Notes: generated by a model not told the origin, from the letters alone. A stretch of 64,000 bases of DNA from Verrucomicrobiales bacterium (GCA_029212615.1 JARGPJ010000003.1:248001-312000), one strand, 5' to 3'. Shown: positions 8,811 through 18,478, numbered from the stretch's first letter. A program made the numbers and translations.

Positions 8811-10577
8811 ATGGCCAACACCATTCCAGAGATTCCAGAAGATGCTCCTTTTTCAGCCGAACAGCGCACATGGCTGAAATCCTACCTGAGTGAACTTGTT
8901 AAGTCGCTCGGCGCCGGCGTGCCCGCTGGCGCCAGGACCGCCGGAAAGCCCCGCGCGCTCTTCCTCTACGGAAGTCAAAGCGGCAACGCCCAGGCCCTTT
9001 CCGAAGGTTTCGCTGAAGTGATGAATAACGACGGCTGGGCTGCTGATGCCGTCGATATGGAGAATCATGCGAGCGTCGATCTCGTTGAAGAACCTCTCGT
9101 TCTTGTTGTCACCAGCACCTGGGGTGAGGGTGATCCGCCTGACAATGCCGTTGAATTTTGTGAAAAATTCAACTCCGCGGATTTTCCTAAACTGCCAAAC
9201 ACACGATTCTCAGTCCTCGCCCTCGGGGACACCAACTACGCCGATTTCTGCGAAACCGGAAAAATTCTCGACGCACGCTTCGAGGAACTCGGTGCTGAGC
9301 GTATCGCAGCCCGGGTTGACTGCGATGTCGATTACGAAGACCCCGCCGAAGAATGGTTTCGCGTCGTTTCGAGAAAACTCGACGAAATCGGCAAAGAAGT
9401 ATTCACCACGACGGTGACCACTGACGGTATCACCGAGATCGCCTCGAATGAGGATATTCCCTTTGGCAAGAAGCGCCCCTTTCCTGCAACCCTCAAGCAT
9501 CGGTATAAGCTCAATGTCGACCCTTCTCCACGCGACACCCGGCACATTGAACTGAAGCTCGATGGTTCAGGTCTCGAATACGAAGTAGGAGACGCCGTTG
9601 CAACCTTTCCTCTCAACGACAGCGCTCTCGTCGATGAGATCATCAGCATCCTGCCTTTCAATACATCCGTCTCCGTCACCGTTCATGACGGTCGGAAGCT
9701 CTCTCTCCGGGATGCGCTTCTCGAGTGCTACGACATTCGTACGGTGACGAAAGCGATCGTGAAAAAGTGGGCACCAATGACCTGCCATCCGTATCTCATC
9801 GCGATTCTAGAAGACGATGAAGCACTCTCCGCTCTCGTCGACGGCATTGAGATTGTTGATCTTATTTATGATTTTCCGGCCGACATTAAAAGCGGGCAGG
9901 ATTTCATCGGACTTCTTCGCAAGCTTCAGCCGAGACTCTACTCGATTGCCTCAAGCCCTAACAAGCACCCTGACGAAGTCCATCTCACTGTCGCAAAGGT
10001 GACCTACGAGTCCAAAGGCCGTCTCCGCAAAGGGGTCGCCTCGAACTTTCTCTGCGAAGGCATGACAGAGGAACAGGAAGTTCGGGTTTTCATGCAGCCT
10101 ACCAAACATTTCAAGCTGCCGACGGACCTCAGTAAGGATGTCATCATGGTGGGACCGGGAACAGGGATTGCCCCTTTCCGCGCTTTCCTCGAAGAACGGC
10201 AGGTCTCAAAGGCCTCCGGACGCAACTGGCTCTTTTTCGGTAATCCGCACGAAGCGACTGACTACTTTTACAAAGAGGAATTCGATGAGATGGCCAAAGA
10301 AGGCGTTCTCACCCGCATCGATTGCGCCTGGTCCCGCGACCAGAAGCACAAGATTTACGTGCAGGACAAGATTCGGGAGTTTTCCGAGGAAGTCTGGAAA
10401 TGGCTCGAAGCAGGCGCCCACTTCTATGTCTGCGGAGATGCCACCTACATGGCAGGCGACGTCGACAAAGCCCTGTTCGAACTCGTTCGCAAATACGGCG
10501 GCTACGATCACGAGGAAGCGGGAGCTTACCTGAAAAAGCTCAAGGATGACGGTCGCTATCAGCGCGACGTCTACTAA
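8811..10577 (+). CDS. cysJ: Sulfite reductase flavoprotein (CysJ-like) diflavin reductase
   Basis: 588 residues, close to CysJ (599). An N-terminal flavodoxin domain (about 48-190; [16 protein letters not shown] and [13 protein letters not shown]) is followed by the FAD domain ([20 protein letters not shown], then GVASNFLC). The NADPH domain follows ([31 protein letters not shown]) and the sequence ends in GRYQRDVY, as in CysJ and cytochrome P450 reductases. It moves electrons from NADPH through FAD and FMN to a partner, in CysJ the haemoprotein CysI. No cysI, cysH or other sulfur gene lies beside it, so the partner must be encoded elsewhere or be different. It has its own promoter. Confidence 0.85.
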   Translation: MANTIPEIPEDAPFSAEQRTWLKSYLSELVKSLGAGVPAGARTAGKPRALFLYGSQSGNAQALSEGFAEVMNNDGWAADAVDMENHASVDLVEEPLVLVVTSTWGEGDPPDNAVEFCEKFNSADFPKLPNTRFSVLALGDTNYADFCETGKILDARFEELGAERIAARVDCDVDYEDPAEEWFRVVSRKLDEIGKEVFTTTVTTDGITEIASNEDIPFGKKRPFPATLKHRYKLNVDPSPRDTRHIELKLDGSGLEYEVGDAVATFPLNDSALVDEIISILPFNTSVSVTVHDGRKLSLRDALLECYDIRTVTKAIVKKWAPMTCHPYLIAILEDDEALSALVDGIEIVDLIYDFPADIKSGQDFIGLLRKLQPRLYSIASSPNKHPDEVHLTVAKVTYESKGRLRKGVASNFLCEGMTEEQEVRVFMQPTKHFKLPTDLSKDVIMVGPGTGIAPFRAFLEERQVSKASGRNWLFFGNPHEATDYFYKEEFDEMAKEGVLTRIDCAWSRDQKHKIYVQDKIREFSEEVWKWLEAGAHFYVCGDATYMAGDVDKALFELVRKYGGYDHEEAGAYLKKLKDDGRYQRDVY

Positions 10578-10664
10578 GTCGCTCCCGCGAGGGACAGGGT
10601 GAGCCGTTTACTTCTTTTTCTCCTTCTTCTTGCATGATCCCTTTCTTCATGCGTCAGGGAAGGC

Positions 10665-11411
10665 ATGAAATTGCGCTTTCTGCTGACTCCTTCCATTCTC
10701 CTGGTCACCTCTCTTTCTCCTGCAAACGAAGAGCCCGTTGATCCGGCTTCATTCAACGCAAAGATCGCTGAAGCCGTCAATGCAGGTAAAGAATGGACCG
10801 CAGATCCCTCACAAATTGCAGCGCACCTCATCGGCCCCTGGGTTGCTCAGGGGAAAGAATCAGGGAGCCTCGGATGGAAAATCTCGGCCACGATAAACGG
10901 GGAGGAACTTTCCTCCGGCGTCGATGTGACCGTTACAGAAGACGGTCTCCTCGATGATGCAACACGTCGAATCGATCACCGTTTCACCTTCGCTCTGGTC
11001 AACGGAAGCTGGTCCGTCACGAAGGCATCCGTCAAATACCACAATGCCCGTCCGCCGTATCCTCTGCGCGAAGAAGAGAATGTCGAGAAAGCGAGAGCCG
11101 GAATCATTCTGCTCCAGCAAGTCCCTGTTCCCGCCCTCGGACAAGCCGCTGAAGACGCCGGTATCACCGACCTTCCCTCGACCGTATTTGCCACGCTCGA
11201 AGGCGACGCGGCAGCCCTGAATACCGTGCTCAACCTTTCCACGAAAGTCAGTGGCTTTGCCCGCCAGGACTATGCTCGACTCCTTTTCGGCCTGAGCTGC
11301 TTCTTCGAAAAGCCCGGCTTCAATCGCTACCTCTACATGAACCTCGACGAGCAGACATCCACTGCCGTCCGCGAAATCCTCCGACAGGTTGAAGACGGCG
11401 AGCTTCCGTGA
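10665..11411 (+). CDS. Secreted protein of unknown function
   Basis: 248 residues with a signal peptide (MKLRFLLTPSILLVTSLSPA). I do not recognise a family. The mature part is mixed alpha/beta: a beta-rich middle (about 60-125, SLGWKISATINGEELSSGVD) is followed by a helical C-terminal half with ARLLFGLSCFFEKPGFNRYL. A purine-rich AGGGA lies 6 nt before the ATG and is one of the few Shine-Dalgarno-like sequences in the window. It follows the cysJ-like gene by 87 bp and is convergent with the M48 protease gene. Confidence 0.6.
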   Translation: MKLRFLLTPSILLVTSLSPANEEPVDPASFNAKIAEAVNAGKEWTADPSQIAAHLIGPWVAQGKESGSLGWKISATINGEELSSGVDVTVTEDGLLDDATRRIDHRFTFALVNGSWSVTKASVKYHNARPPYPLREEENVEKARAGIILLQQVPVPALGQAAEDAGITDLPSTVFATLEGDAAALNTVLNLSTKVSGFARQDYARLLFGLSCFFEKPGFNRYLYMNLDEQTSTAVREILRQVEDGELP

Positions 11412-11418
11412 TTCGCCG

Positions 11419-12654
11419 CTACTCGACACCCAGCGCCTTGACCCGTTCGGTAACCGGCGGGTGCGTGTAGTTCAGAAAAACGTAAAACGGGTGTGGCGTG
11501 AGATTGCTCAGATTGTCTTTGCTCAACTTCCGCAGAGCATCCGCCATCGCCCCGGCATTGCCGGTGACCTCCGCCGCGTAGGCGTCCGCCTCAAATTCGT
11601 GCTTCCTGCTCAGCCAGTGGCTGCCGATCGAAAGAATGTTATTGAGTGGTGACATGAGAATACCGAAGAGAACAAGGCTCACGTAGACACTCGTTTCCTT
11701 CACCCCGAAGGCGTCATGCAAGGCCCGGTTTTGCATCATGAGCCCCAGGAGGAAAAAGGTGACCCCGGTGGTGAGAATCCCGATGACAAGGGACTTCACG
11801 ATATGGCGCTTCTTGAAATGCCCGATTTCATGAGCGAGAACACCGACCAGCTCCGGGACGGTGTGGTTCTCAACGAGGGTATCGAAAAGGGCGATTCGCT
11901 TATTGTTTCCAAACCCGGTGAAAAAAGCATTCGACTTCGCGGAGCGTTTCGAGCCGTCCATGATACTGACTTCTTTGAGCGGAAAATCGCATTTCTCCGC
12001 CATCGCGTGAATCTCTGATTTTAATTCCCCGTCTTCGAGCGGCTCAAACTTGTTAAAGAGTGGCATGATCCAGGTCGGGGCAACGTAGGCAAGCAGTAGT
12101 GAAAAAGTAGTCACGAGCGCCCAGGCCCATACCCAGGCAAGAGGAACCGTTTGAAAGATCCAGAGCAGCGCTGCGAGAAGAGGCAGCCCGATCACCACTC
12201 CCAGAGTAGCGCCTTTGACGCGATCCAGGACCCAGGTGCCGAAGGTCATGCGATTGAAACCGTACTTCTCCTCGAGACCAAACGTCGAATAGAGATCGAA
12301 GGGAACCGAAATGATCTGCTGAGCAATCATCAGCGCAACGATAAAAATGAGGCCGGTCACGATGGAGCCCTGACCAAATCCCCTCGCCTGCTCATCAAGC
12401 CACCCAAATCCGCCGAACCACCAGAAAATGAAGAGAACGACAAGGGAGATGACCCCTTCGCAAATACCAAGAACGGATTTGTCTTTCGTGTATTCCTGAG
12501 ACTGTTCGTAGGCTTCCTCGTCAATGTAATCACGGAACGTTTCCGGAATCTCAGGAGTGAGCGCCTTGAGATTGAGCAGCGTCGCAAAGAGATCAAGCTT
12601 CCAGAGGAGAAAAAGCGCGAGGACGATGGCGATAAACCAGGCGTTGTATTGCAT
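11419..12654 (-). CDS. M48 family Ste24-like membrane metalloprotease
   Basis: 411 residues with several transmembrane segments (about 5-20, 65-82, 98-117, 150-195 and 290-310). The zinc motif HEIGH lies at about 275-279 in GVLAHEIGHFKKRH, and the third zinc ligand is in RKHEFEAD near residue 350. Length and topology match CAAX prenyl protease 1 (Ste24) homologues, which in bacteria act as membrane quality-control or peptide-processing proteases. The bacterial substrate is unknown. A 125-residue membrane protein gene lies just upstream on the same strand (31 bp), so the two may be co-transcribed. Confidence 0.85.
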   Translation of the reverse strand: MQYNAWFIAIVLALFLLWKLDLFATLLNLKALTPEIPETFRDYIDEEAYEQSQEYTKDKSVLGICEGVISLVVLFIFWWFGGFGWLDEQARGFGQGSIVTGLIFIVALMIAQQIISVPFDLYSTFGLEEKYGFNRMTFGTWVLDRVKGATLGVVIGLPLLAALLWIFQTVPLAWVWAWALVTTFSLLLAYVAPTWIMPLFNKFEPLEDGELKSEIHAMAEKCDFPLKEVSIMDGSKRSAKSNAFFTGFGNNKRIALFDTLVENHTVPELVGVLAHEIGHFKKRHIVKSLVIGILTTGVTFFLLGLMMQNRALHDAFGVKETSVYVSLVLFGILMSPLNNILSIGSHWLSRKHEFEADAYAAEVTGNAGAMADALRKLSKDNLSNLTPHPFYVFLNYTHPPVTERVKALGVE

Positions 12655-12685
12655 GCCAATCCCTTAGCCGAGAGCCCTGAATAGA

Positions 12686-13063
12686 TCAATCATCTTCCTC
12701 GGAAGCCCGGGCCAATTCCTCCTCTGCGAGGCGGCGGGCTTCCTCTTCAGCTTCGGCAATCTCCTGATCGAGGCTCTTCAGATTCTTCCGGTGTTCATGC
12801 CTGATTCGAATCAGGTCGTAAATGGCGAGAAGCAGAACAAAAGCCGCGAGGAAAAAGACAACCATCCAATAAATCGCAAACCAAACAGCCTCCGTGGTGA
12901 GCACGCGACCAAGCGGAACGGCTCCTGCAAAAACAGCAATAATAGTCACTAAAGTGCTGATGAAGAGAAGGTTGCGACGGTATGGCCGATACCTTAGGAC
13001 AAACCAGGCGGTTGCCAATCCCATCGCCAGACGTTGCTCTTTCTCTTCAGGTTCTTTTTCCAC
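12686..13063 (-). CDS. Small membrane protein with C-terminal coiled coil
   Basis: 125 residues. There are two hydrophobic segments (about 32-52, LLFISTLVTIIAVFAGAV; 60-85, VWFAIYWMVVFFLAAFVLLL). They are followed by a strongly charged helix predicted as coiled coil (residues 85-125, KSLDQEIAEAEEEARRLAEE). The family is not recognised. It is followed after 31 bp by the Ste24-like protease gene on the same strand, so it may be expressed with it. Confidence 0.55.
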   Translation of the reverse strand: MEKEPEEKEQRLAMGLATAWFVLRYRPYRRNLLFISTLVTIIAVFAGAVPLGRVLTTEAVWFAIYWMVVFFLAAFVLLLAIYDLIRIRHEHRKNLKSLDQEIAEAEEEARRLAEEELARASEEDD

Positions 13064-13160
13064 GGCGAATAGGAAAACACAAAAGCTGACGCTTGGCGAC
13101 TTTCGATTTTTGAAAGACTCCGGACTGTTCAGCCCCCTGTTTCCGCCTTATCATCCTTCC

Positions 13161-14042
13161 ATGTCGAGACAGAGACTGAACGTCCTGAAAACCTACAAAC
13201 TATACATCGGCGGGAAGTTTCCCAGGACCGAAAGCGGAAGAACCATGACTGCAGTGGATGCGAAAGACGGAACTCATCTGGCCCACTATTGCCACGCTTC
13301 CCGCAAGGATCTTCGCGATGCGGTAGTCGCCGCTCGAAGCGCTTTTCCGGGATGGCGAGAATCGACGGCCTATCTCAAAGGGCAGATCCTCTATCGTGCC
13401 GCCGAGATGCTCGAAAGCCGTGCGGAGAGCATTAGTGCGGAACTCGTCTCCGCGTCGGGCCTGACAAAGGCAGAAGCGACAGTAGAAATCGAAGCTGCCG
13501 TTGATCGCTTCGTTTATTATGCCGGTTGGACAGACAAATACAGCCAGGTCTTCAGCTCAGTGAATCCGGTCGCTACATCACACTTCAACTTCACCACTCC
13601 GGATCCCTGCGGTGTCGTCGGTGTTTTTGCCCCCGACGAACCAGCCCTGCTAGGACTCGTCACCCTCATCGCTCAGGTCATTCTCTCCGGAAACACTACG
13701 GTGGTTCTCGCTTCAGAGTCCTCCCCTCTTTCCTCGATCTCACTCGCTGAAGTGTTTGCAACGAGCGATCTTCCCGGCGGTGTCGTCAACATCCTCACCG
13801 GCAAACGCGCTGAGCTAGCCCCCTGGCTCGCAGGTCACATGGATGTGAATGCAATCATCGACGGATCAGGCGGAAAGGCGGTTTTTGAAACCCTTCAAAG
13901 CGGAGCGGCGAAAAACTTGAAACGCGTTCACTCGCACGCGCTCAAGAACAAAGCCGACTGGTTTTCGGATGCCGCGCAGGACCCCTACCGCATCCTCGAT
14001 ACGATAGAGTTTAAAACCGCGTGGCACCCCATCGGGGTCTGA
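13161..14042 (+). CDS. Short aldehyde-dehydrogenase homologue lacking the catalytic region
   Basis: 293 residues from ATG 13161; the frame is open further upstream but there overlaps the previous gene and has no family features. Residues 10-260 follow the NAD-binding half of aldehyde dehydrogenases (LYIGGKFPRTESGRTM, GQILYRAAEMLESRAESI, CGVVGVFAPDEPAL, LPGGVVNILTGKRAELAP). The usual PWNFP Asn region reads APDEPA. The protein stops without the Glu and Cys active-site segments (no GQxC block) and ends in EFKTAWHPIGV. It is therefore not an active aldehyde dehydrogenase alone. It lies 4 bp upstream of deoB, so a role in deoxynucleoside breakdown, perhaps as partner of a full-length enzyme, is inferred. 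Confidence 0.7.
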   Translation: MSRQRLNVLKTYKLYIGGKFPRTESGRTMTAVDAKDGTHLAHYCHASRKDLRDAVVAARSAFPGWRESTAYLKGQILYRAAEMLESRAESISAELVSASGLTKAEATVEIEAAVDRFVYYAGWTDKYSQVFSSVNPVATSHFNFTTPDPCGVVGVFAPDEPALLGLVTLIAQVILSGNTTVVLASESSPLSSISLAEVFATSDLPGGVVNILTGKRAELAPWLAGHMDVNAIIDGSGGKAVFETLQSGAAKNLKRVHSHALKNKADWFSDAAQDPYRILDTIEFKTAWHPIGV

Positions 14043-14046
14043 TCCC

Positions 14047-15210
14047 GTGAAGCAGGCTCTCCTCATCATTCTTGACTCTGTCGGCATTGGCCATGCTCCC
14101 GATGCAGCTGACTTCGGGGATGAAGGGGCCAATACAGTCGGACATATCCGGAAGACAGTTGCCGAGTTCTCCCTCCCGACACTGGATGCCGCCGGATTGC
14201 CGGCCACCGAAGCACTCGCTGCGGGCATGAGCTTTTCGGGGTCAACGACACTATCCTACGGGACGCTCACGGAAGTCTCCGCCGGGAAAGACACCACGAC
14301 CGGCCACTGGGAAATCGCCGGTGCCCCCATCACTGAACCATTCGCTACTTTTGACCAATTCCCTGATCAGCTCGTCACTGAAATGGAAACAGCCTCCGGC
14401 GTTTCTTTCATCGGTAACTATGCTCAATCAGGCACGGTCATTCTCGAAGAACTCGGCGCCACTCATCTTTCCACCGGAAAGCCCATCCTCTACACCAGCG
14501 CCGACTCGGTGATTCAAATTGCCGCCCACGAACAATTCTTCGGCCTGGAGCGTCTCTACGAAGTCTGCCGGCAATGCCGGACAATTGCCGATCGCGAGCG
14601 GATTGGACGGGTCATTGCAAGACCTTTCGTCGGAACAACGGGAAACTTCACCCGCACTTCCAACCGCCACGATTTTTCACTGAAGCCGCCTCAGACAATT
14701 CTGAACCGCTTACAAGACGGGGGCATCGACACCATCGGCATCGGAAAAATCAGTGACATCTTTGCCGGAGAAGGAATTTCCGAATCGCATCCAACGGTGA
14801 CCAATGCAAATGGCTGCGAGGTGATTGATACCCTCCTTGGAAACCCGCCGGAACACCCGCGCCTCCTCCTCGCCAATCTCGTTGATTTCGACATGCTCTA
14901 TGGGCATCGACGGGACCCCGGGGGATACGCACGCGCCCTGGAGACATTTGACCGTTGGCTTGCCACCCTCCTGCCACGCCTCGATGAGGAGACGCTTCTC
15001 ATCATCACCGCCGATCACGGGAATGATCCAACCTGGACCGGTACAGATCACACCCGTGAGCGGGTTCCTCTACTCGTTCATGCTCCCGGGTCTCCACAGA
15101 GCCTCGGGGTTAGAAAATCGTTTGCCGACATTGCCGCAACCCTCGCGGACTGGTTCGGGGTCGATTCAACGGGGTATGGTCAATCATTCAACCGGGCTAT
15201 ACTCTCGTAG
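14047..15210 (+). CDS. deoB: Phosphopentomutase DeoB
   Basis: 387 residues from GTG 14047, a normal DeoB length (about 390-407). Metal-binding and active-site blocks are visible: IILDSVGIGHAPDAADFG at the N-terminus, AGKDTTTGHWEIAG near residue 80, and the C-terminal TADHGNDPTWTGTDHTRE. DeoB interconverts (deoxy)ribose 1-phosphate and 5-phosphate in nucleoside salvage and breakdown. It begins 4 bp after the short aldehyde-dehydrogenase homologue, so the two form an operon. No deoC or nucleoside phosphorylase is in the window. Confidence 0.93.
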   Translation: MKQALLIILDSVGIGHAPDAADFGDEGANTVGHIRKTVAEFSLPTLDAAGLPATEALAAGMSFSGSTTLSYGTLTEVSAGKDTTTGHWEIAGAPITEPFATFDQFPDQLVTEMETASGVSFIGNYAQSGTVILEELGATHLSTGKPILYTSADSVIQIAAHEQFFGLERLYEVCRQCRTIADRERIGRVIARPFVGTTGNFTRTSNRHDFSLKPPQTILNRLQDGGIDTIGIGKISDIFAGEGISESHPTVTNANGCEVIDTLLGNPPEHPRLLLANLVDFDMLYGHRRDPGGYARALETFDRWLATLLPRLDEETLLIITADHGNDPTWTGTDHTRERVPLLVHAPGSPQSLGVRKSFADIAATLADWFGVDSTGYGQSFNRAILS

Positions 15211-15226
15211 AGAAATCAGTTGGGCA

Positions 15227-16459
15227 CTACTCTCCAACACAATAGAGATATTCCTGCCGCTCACTCCCGTGCTCAGCGGTACGAACAAAGACTTCTCTCC
15301 CGACGAAAACCGGCGTCGCGAAGCCTTCGTCACCCAGTTGATATTCTCCCACTTTTTCAAACAGGTCAGGGTTTGGCTTGTAGGCAAAAGTCACTCCCTG
15401 CTCATTCATCGCGTAAATCAGCCCACCCGCAAGAACGGGAGAAGCACTAACAGGACCACCCAATCGGACCTTCCATTTTTCTTCGCCCGTTTCCGCGTCC
15501 CAACAGAGAGCGATCCCGTTGTCGTTCAGCGTGTAGAGATGCTTCCCGTAGTAGAGCATTGATTGCTCGTAACTCTTGTCGCCATTACGCCAGAGCACTT
15601 CACCTGATCCATCCGCCCTCACCGCGAGCGTTTCTTTGTTTGGAAATCCGCCACTCGCAAAGACGGTGTCTTCGCTCCAGACCATTGTCCCGCATGTCGC
15701 GAGACTACTGCCGTCGACCTGCCAGAGCAAAGCACCTGTGGCGGGATCGTAGCTACTGACCTTCCCGCCCCCACTGAGGAGAAGCTGGTCCCTTCCCGCG
15801 ACATCGGCAACAATCGGGGAGGAATAGGACGTCTTCAGCTTTCGTTCAACCCTCCACTTCTCACTTCCGTCCTTCGTGCTGAAGGCGGCAATAAATCCCT
15901 CTTCGTACTCGGAAGTAATGATGATCAAATCCTCATACAAGGTAGGGCTTGCTCCATAGCCGAAACCATAATGACAGACAAACCCGCCCGCCTCTCTCTG
16001 CCAGAGAAGGCTCCCGCTCCGGTTGAGAGCACTCAGGAAGAGACTCCCTCGATGATGAAAGAGAAAATAGAAGTGCTTTCCATCCGATGCAGGCGTTGAA
16101 CTGGCCGCCGTATTCTTACGATGCAAGTCAGTCGGAACTCCACCTTCGTGCACCGTCTTCCTCCAACGAACAGATCCATCGCGCCGGTCGTAGGCAATGG
16201 CGAGTTGAGTGTCATCGGTCGCTGTCGCGATGACGACAAGGTCATCGACGACAATCGGACTGGCATGACCACGACCGGGAATGACCGACCTCCACTTGAT
16301 ATTCAGGTCCTCACCCCATCCGGCGGGTGGCACTGCCGCATTCGACGCAATGCCATTCCCGTTTCCACCCCGCCAAAGACGCCAGTCATTTGCCCCGGCC
16401 AATCCCGAAGTGGCTGCGACCAGGCAGAGCAGTATCAAAATCAAAGATCTTTCAGACAT
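15227..16459 (-). CDS. Secreted PQQ-like beta-propeller protein
   Basis: 410 residues with a signal peptide (MSERSLILILLCLVAATSGL). The mature protein is a chain of PQQ-like blades with AxDxxxGxxxW motifs: AYDRRDGSVRWRK, ALNRSGSLLWQRE, AFSTKDGSEKWRVE, SYDPATGALLWQVD and CWDAETGEEKWKV. The N-terminal WRLWRGGNGNGIA is the usual start of outer-membrane or secreted PQQ-repeat proteins in Planctomycetes and Verrucomicrobia. There is no catalytic domain and the ligand is unknown. It converges with deoB (16 bp between stops). Confidence 0.75.
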   Translation of the reverse strand: MSERSLILILLCLVAATSGLAGANDWRLWRGGNGNGIASNAAVPPAGWGEDLNIKWRSVIPGRGHASPIVVDDLVVIATATDDTQLAIAYDRRDGSVRWRKTVHEGGVPTDLHRKNTAASSTPASDGKHFYFLFHHRGSLFLSALNRSGSLLWQREAGGFVCHYGFGYGASPTLYEDLIIITSEYEEGFIAAFSTKDGSEKWRVERKLKTSYSSPIVADVAGRDQLLLSGGGKVSSYDPATGALLWQVDGSSLATCGTMVWSEDTVFASGGFPNKETLAVRADGSGEVLWRNGDKSYEQSMLYYGKHLYTLNDNGIALCWDAETGEEKWKVRLGGPVSASPVLAGGLIYAMNEQGVTFAYKPNPDLFEKVGEYQLGDEGFATPVFVGREVFVRTAEHGSERQEYLYCVGE

Positions 16460-16540
16460 GATTCAATATTTTACAGCAGAGGGAGTTGAAAAAGCCAACT
16501 TTCCGTCTCTAATTCCAATAAGTAATCCCGCCCCGTTCCC

Positions 16541-16732
16541 ATGTCAGAACCCTCTAAATCGCCCCCTAAGCTCTATCAGGAATTTCTGGCAGAACGCGAA
16601 GAGATTCTGCGGCACAAATGGCTCATGAGCGAAAAGGCCGGAGCTGATGTCGGCTTTGATTCAGCGCTCCTCGACTGGGCACTGAATTGTCGCAGCGAAT
16701 GGAAGAAGAATTATCTGAAGTCTATCCGATGA
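16541..16732 (+). CDS. Small conserved-looking cytoplasmic protein (63 aa)
   Basis: 63 residues, acidic to neutral and helical, with no signal peptide. The block ILRHKWLMSEKAGADVGFDS followed by ALLDWALNCRSEW resembles short uncharacterised proteins I recall from several Gram-negative phyla, but I cannot name the family. It is followed directly by a strong terminator at 16738-16766, which supports it as a real transcribed gene. It starts divergently from the beta-propeller gene. Confidence 0.65.
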   Translation: MSEPSKSPPKLYQEFLAEREEILRHKWLMSEKAGADVGFDSALLDWALNCRSEWKKNYLKSIR

Positions 16733-16737
16733 AAAAA

Positions 16738-16766
16738 GGGCGACCGTTACCGGGTCGCCCTTTCTT
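16738..16766 (+). terminator. Rho-independent terminator after the 63-aa gene
   Basis: GGGCGACC (16738-16745) pairs with GGTCGCCC (16753-16760) around a short loop and is followed by TTTCTT. It begins 5 bp after the stop codon. Confidence 0.8.
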
Positions 16767-16800
16767 AAACCGGGGTATGAATACAGGATATCAGACGAAG

Positions 16801-17400
16801 TCAGTTTCGAACCAGGGACTCACGCTCCTCAGCCGGGCTCTGCTCGATCCCATTGGCTTTGTCGATTGAAGCCGTCAAATTGTCTGCGGTTTGAACCAAA
16901 TGGTGAGCGTATGCCAGCGTCGGGCCTGTCGCCGGAAAATGGGAAAGGAACGAACGGGCGTCAGCAAACTGCCCCTCGGCAATCAATCCGCGAACGTCGG
17001 TCAACGCCGTCTCAGCAACGATGCGGCGAACATTGGGCATCACGACCTTGAGCTCCTCACCGAGGCGGTAGGCTGAGGCGTAATCGCCCGTGTGGTAGAT
17101 CCCCATGGCAAGCCCCTCAGCTGCCTCACGGCATTCAGGATCCGCTTCAAGGGCGGAGACAAAGCTGCTCATCGCTCCCGACCAGTCCTTTGCGTCGAAC
17201 TGACTCCATGCCTGCGCAAGAAAGGCCTCCGCCTTCACTTCATGGTGAAGACCCTCAGCCACCTGAGCAGCAGGCCTGATCACCACCTTCTTTGCTTCAA
17301 GCGGGCGGAATTCGCGAGTTTTCTCTGTCACCTCCCCCAGCGAAACGACTGTGGAAGCAATAAAAAGAGCGGAAACAATGAAGGAGGGCGTGATAGACAT
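16801..17400 (-). CDS. Exported TPR-like protein of unknown function
   Basis: 199 residues with a signal peptide (MSITPSFIVSALFIASTVVS). The mature part carries TPR-like helices (about 55-130: AFLAQAWSQFDAKDWSGAMS, AAEGLAMGIYHTGDYASAYR), suggesting a periplasmic protein-protein interaction role. The family is not recognised. The gene is flanked upstream by an AT-rich stretch (17401-17500) and downstream by the terminator of the 63-aa gene, so it appears to be transcribed alone. Confidence 0.6.
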   Translation of the reverse strand: MSITPSFIVSALFIASTVVSLGEVTEKTREFRPLEAKKVVIRPAAQVAEGLHHEVKAEAFLAQAWSQFDAKDWSGAMSSFVSALEADPECREAAEGLAMGIYHTGDYASAYRLGEELKVVMPNVRRIVAETALTDVRGLIAEGQFADARSFLSHFPATGPTLAYAHHLVQTADNLTASIDKANGIEQSPAEERESLVRN

Positions 17401-17505
17401 GGGATCGGTCAGGTGAACTTTTTAAAATTAAGTTCACTTTATGATCCGATCAATCAAATATTTTAAAAATATTAAATAAACGTCGCAATATTGCGAAAAT
17501 GAGAA

Positions 17506-18423
17506 TCAGGGGGCTTCTTCGATGATCCTGGTGATCTCCAGCGCAACGTCGAGTGCTGCCGCGCCCTGCTGACCGCTCACTTTCGGCTGCTCTCCTTTCG
17601 CAGAGCATTCAACGAAGGACGCAAGTTCACATTTCAGCGGTTCATCTTTCTCGACTTCGACTTCCTCCCGTCCAATCTCCATGCCGTCTTTGCGATAGAT
17701 CCAACCACTTTGATCCTGATAATCGAGCGAGAGATAGGCATCGCTTTGAAAAACCCGGATTTTCCTCATCCGTTCCGGGCTGATGCGACTCGCCGTGATG
17801 TTAGCGACACATCCGTTCTCAAAACGGATTCTGGCATTGGCAATGTCTTCGCGACGGGTCAGCACTTTGATGCCAACGGCATCGATCGAAGCAACCGGCG
17901 AATTGACGAGGTGGAGCACTATCTCAAGGTCGTGAATCATGAGATCGAGAACCACTCCGATATCGAGACTTCGCTTGGGAAAAGGCGAAAGTCGATGGCA
18001 CTCGATAAACTTAGGTGAATTCAAACGGTCCTCGAGCTGACTCATGACCGGATTGAAGCGCTCGATGTGGCCGACCTGAAGAACGAGCCCTTTCTCATTT
18101 GCCAAATCGATAATCGCCCTCGCATCGTCAACCGAATCAGAAATCGGTTTCTCGACAAGAACATGCTTTCCGGCATTCAGCAGCTTTGTGGCGATCTCAC
18201 GGTGCGTAATCGTCGGCGTGGAGACGGACGCAGCATCCACTCGATTGACGAGTTCATCGAGATCGGCTACTGCCTCGGTTCCAAACTCAGCTGCGATCGC
18301 CTGAGCATGCTCAAAATTAGCATCATAGATCCCGACAAGATCCGCTGACTCCAGTTCCGAATAAATCCGGGCGTGATTTCGACCAATTGCCCCGACTCCG
18401 ACCACTCCTACTTTGACGCTCAT
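17506..18423 (-). CDS. Gfo/Idh/MocA oxidoreductase linked to lpxI
   Basis: 305 residues from ATG 18423; a further in-frame start at 18459 adds 12 residues with no family match. The NAD-binding Rossmann motif is VGVVGVGAIGRNHAR. The catalytic-region EKP is present in HVLVEKPISDSV, and DLMIHDLEIVLH follows in the C-terminal domain. There is no signal peptide, so it is cytoplasmic. It is the last gene after a DMT transporter and lpxI. Gfo/Idh genes beside lipid A genes may oxidise UDP-sugars (GnnA does this for UDP-GlcNAc), so a lipid A or LPS sugar role is inferred. No GnnB-type aminotransferase is nearby. Confidence 0.78.
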   Translation of the reverse strand: MSVKVGVVGVGAIGRNHARIYSELESADLVGIYDANFEHAQAIAAEFGTEAVADLDELVNRVDAASVSTPTITHREIATKLLNAGKHVLVEKPISDSVDDARAIIDLANEKGLVLQVGHIERFNPVMSQLEDRLNSPKFIECHRLSPFPKRSLDIGVVLDLMIHDLEIVLHLVNSPVASIDAVGIKVLTRREDIANARIRFENGCVANITASRISPERMRKIRVFQSDAYLSLDYQDQSGWIYRKDGMEIGREEVEVEKDEPLKCELASFVECSAKGEQPKVSGQQGAAALDVALEITRIIEEAP

Positions 18424-18478
18424 AGCCTCTGCTATGGCAGCATGTGAGGCCGTCGGCAACCCCTGATTTTCGACAAGC

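Noticed and set aside
12894-13160. Upstream extension of the short aldehyde dehydrogenase gene
   Set aside because: It overlaps the opposite-strand membrane-protein gene and the residues do not match the family; ATG 13161 fits the family start.
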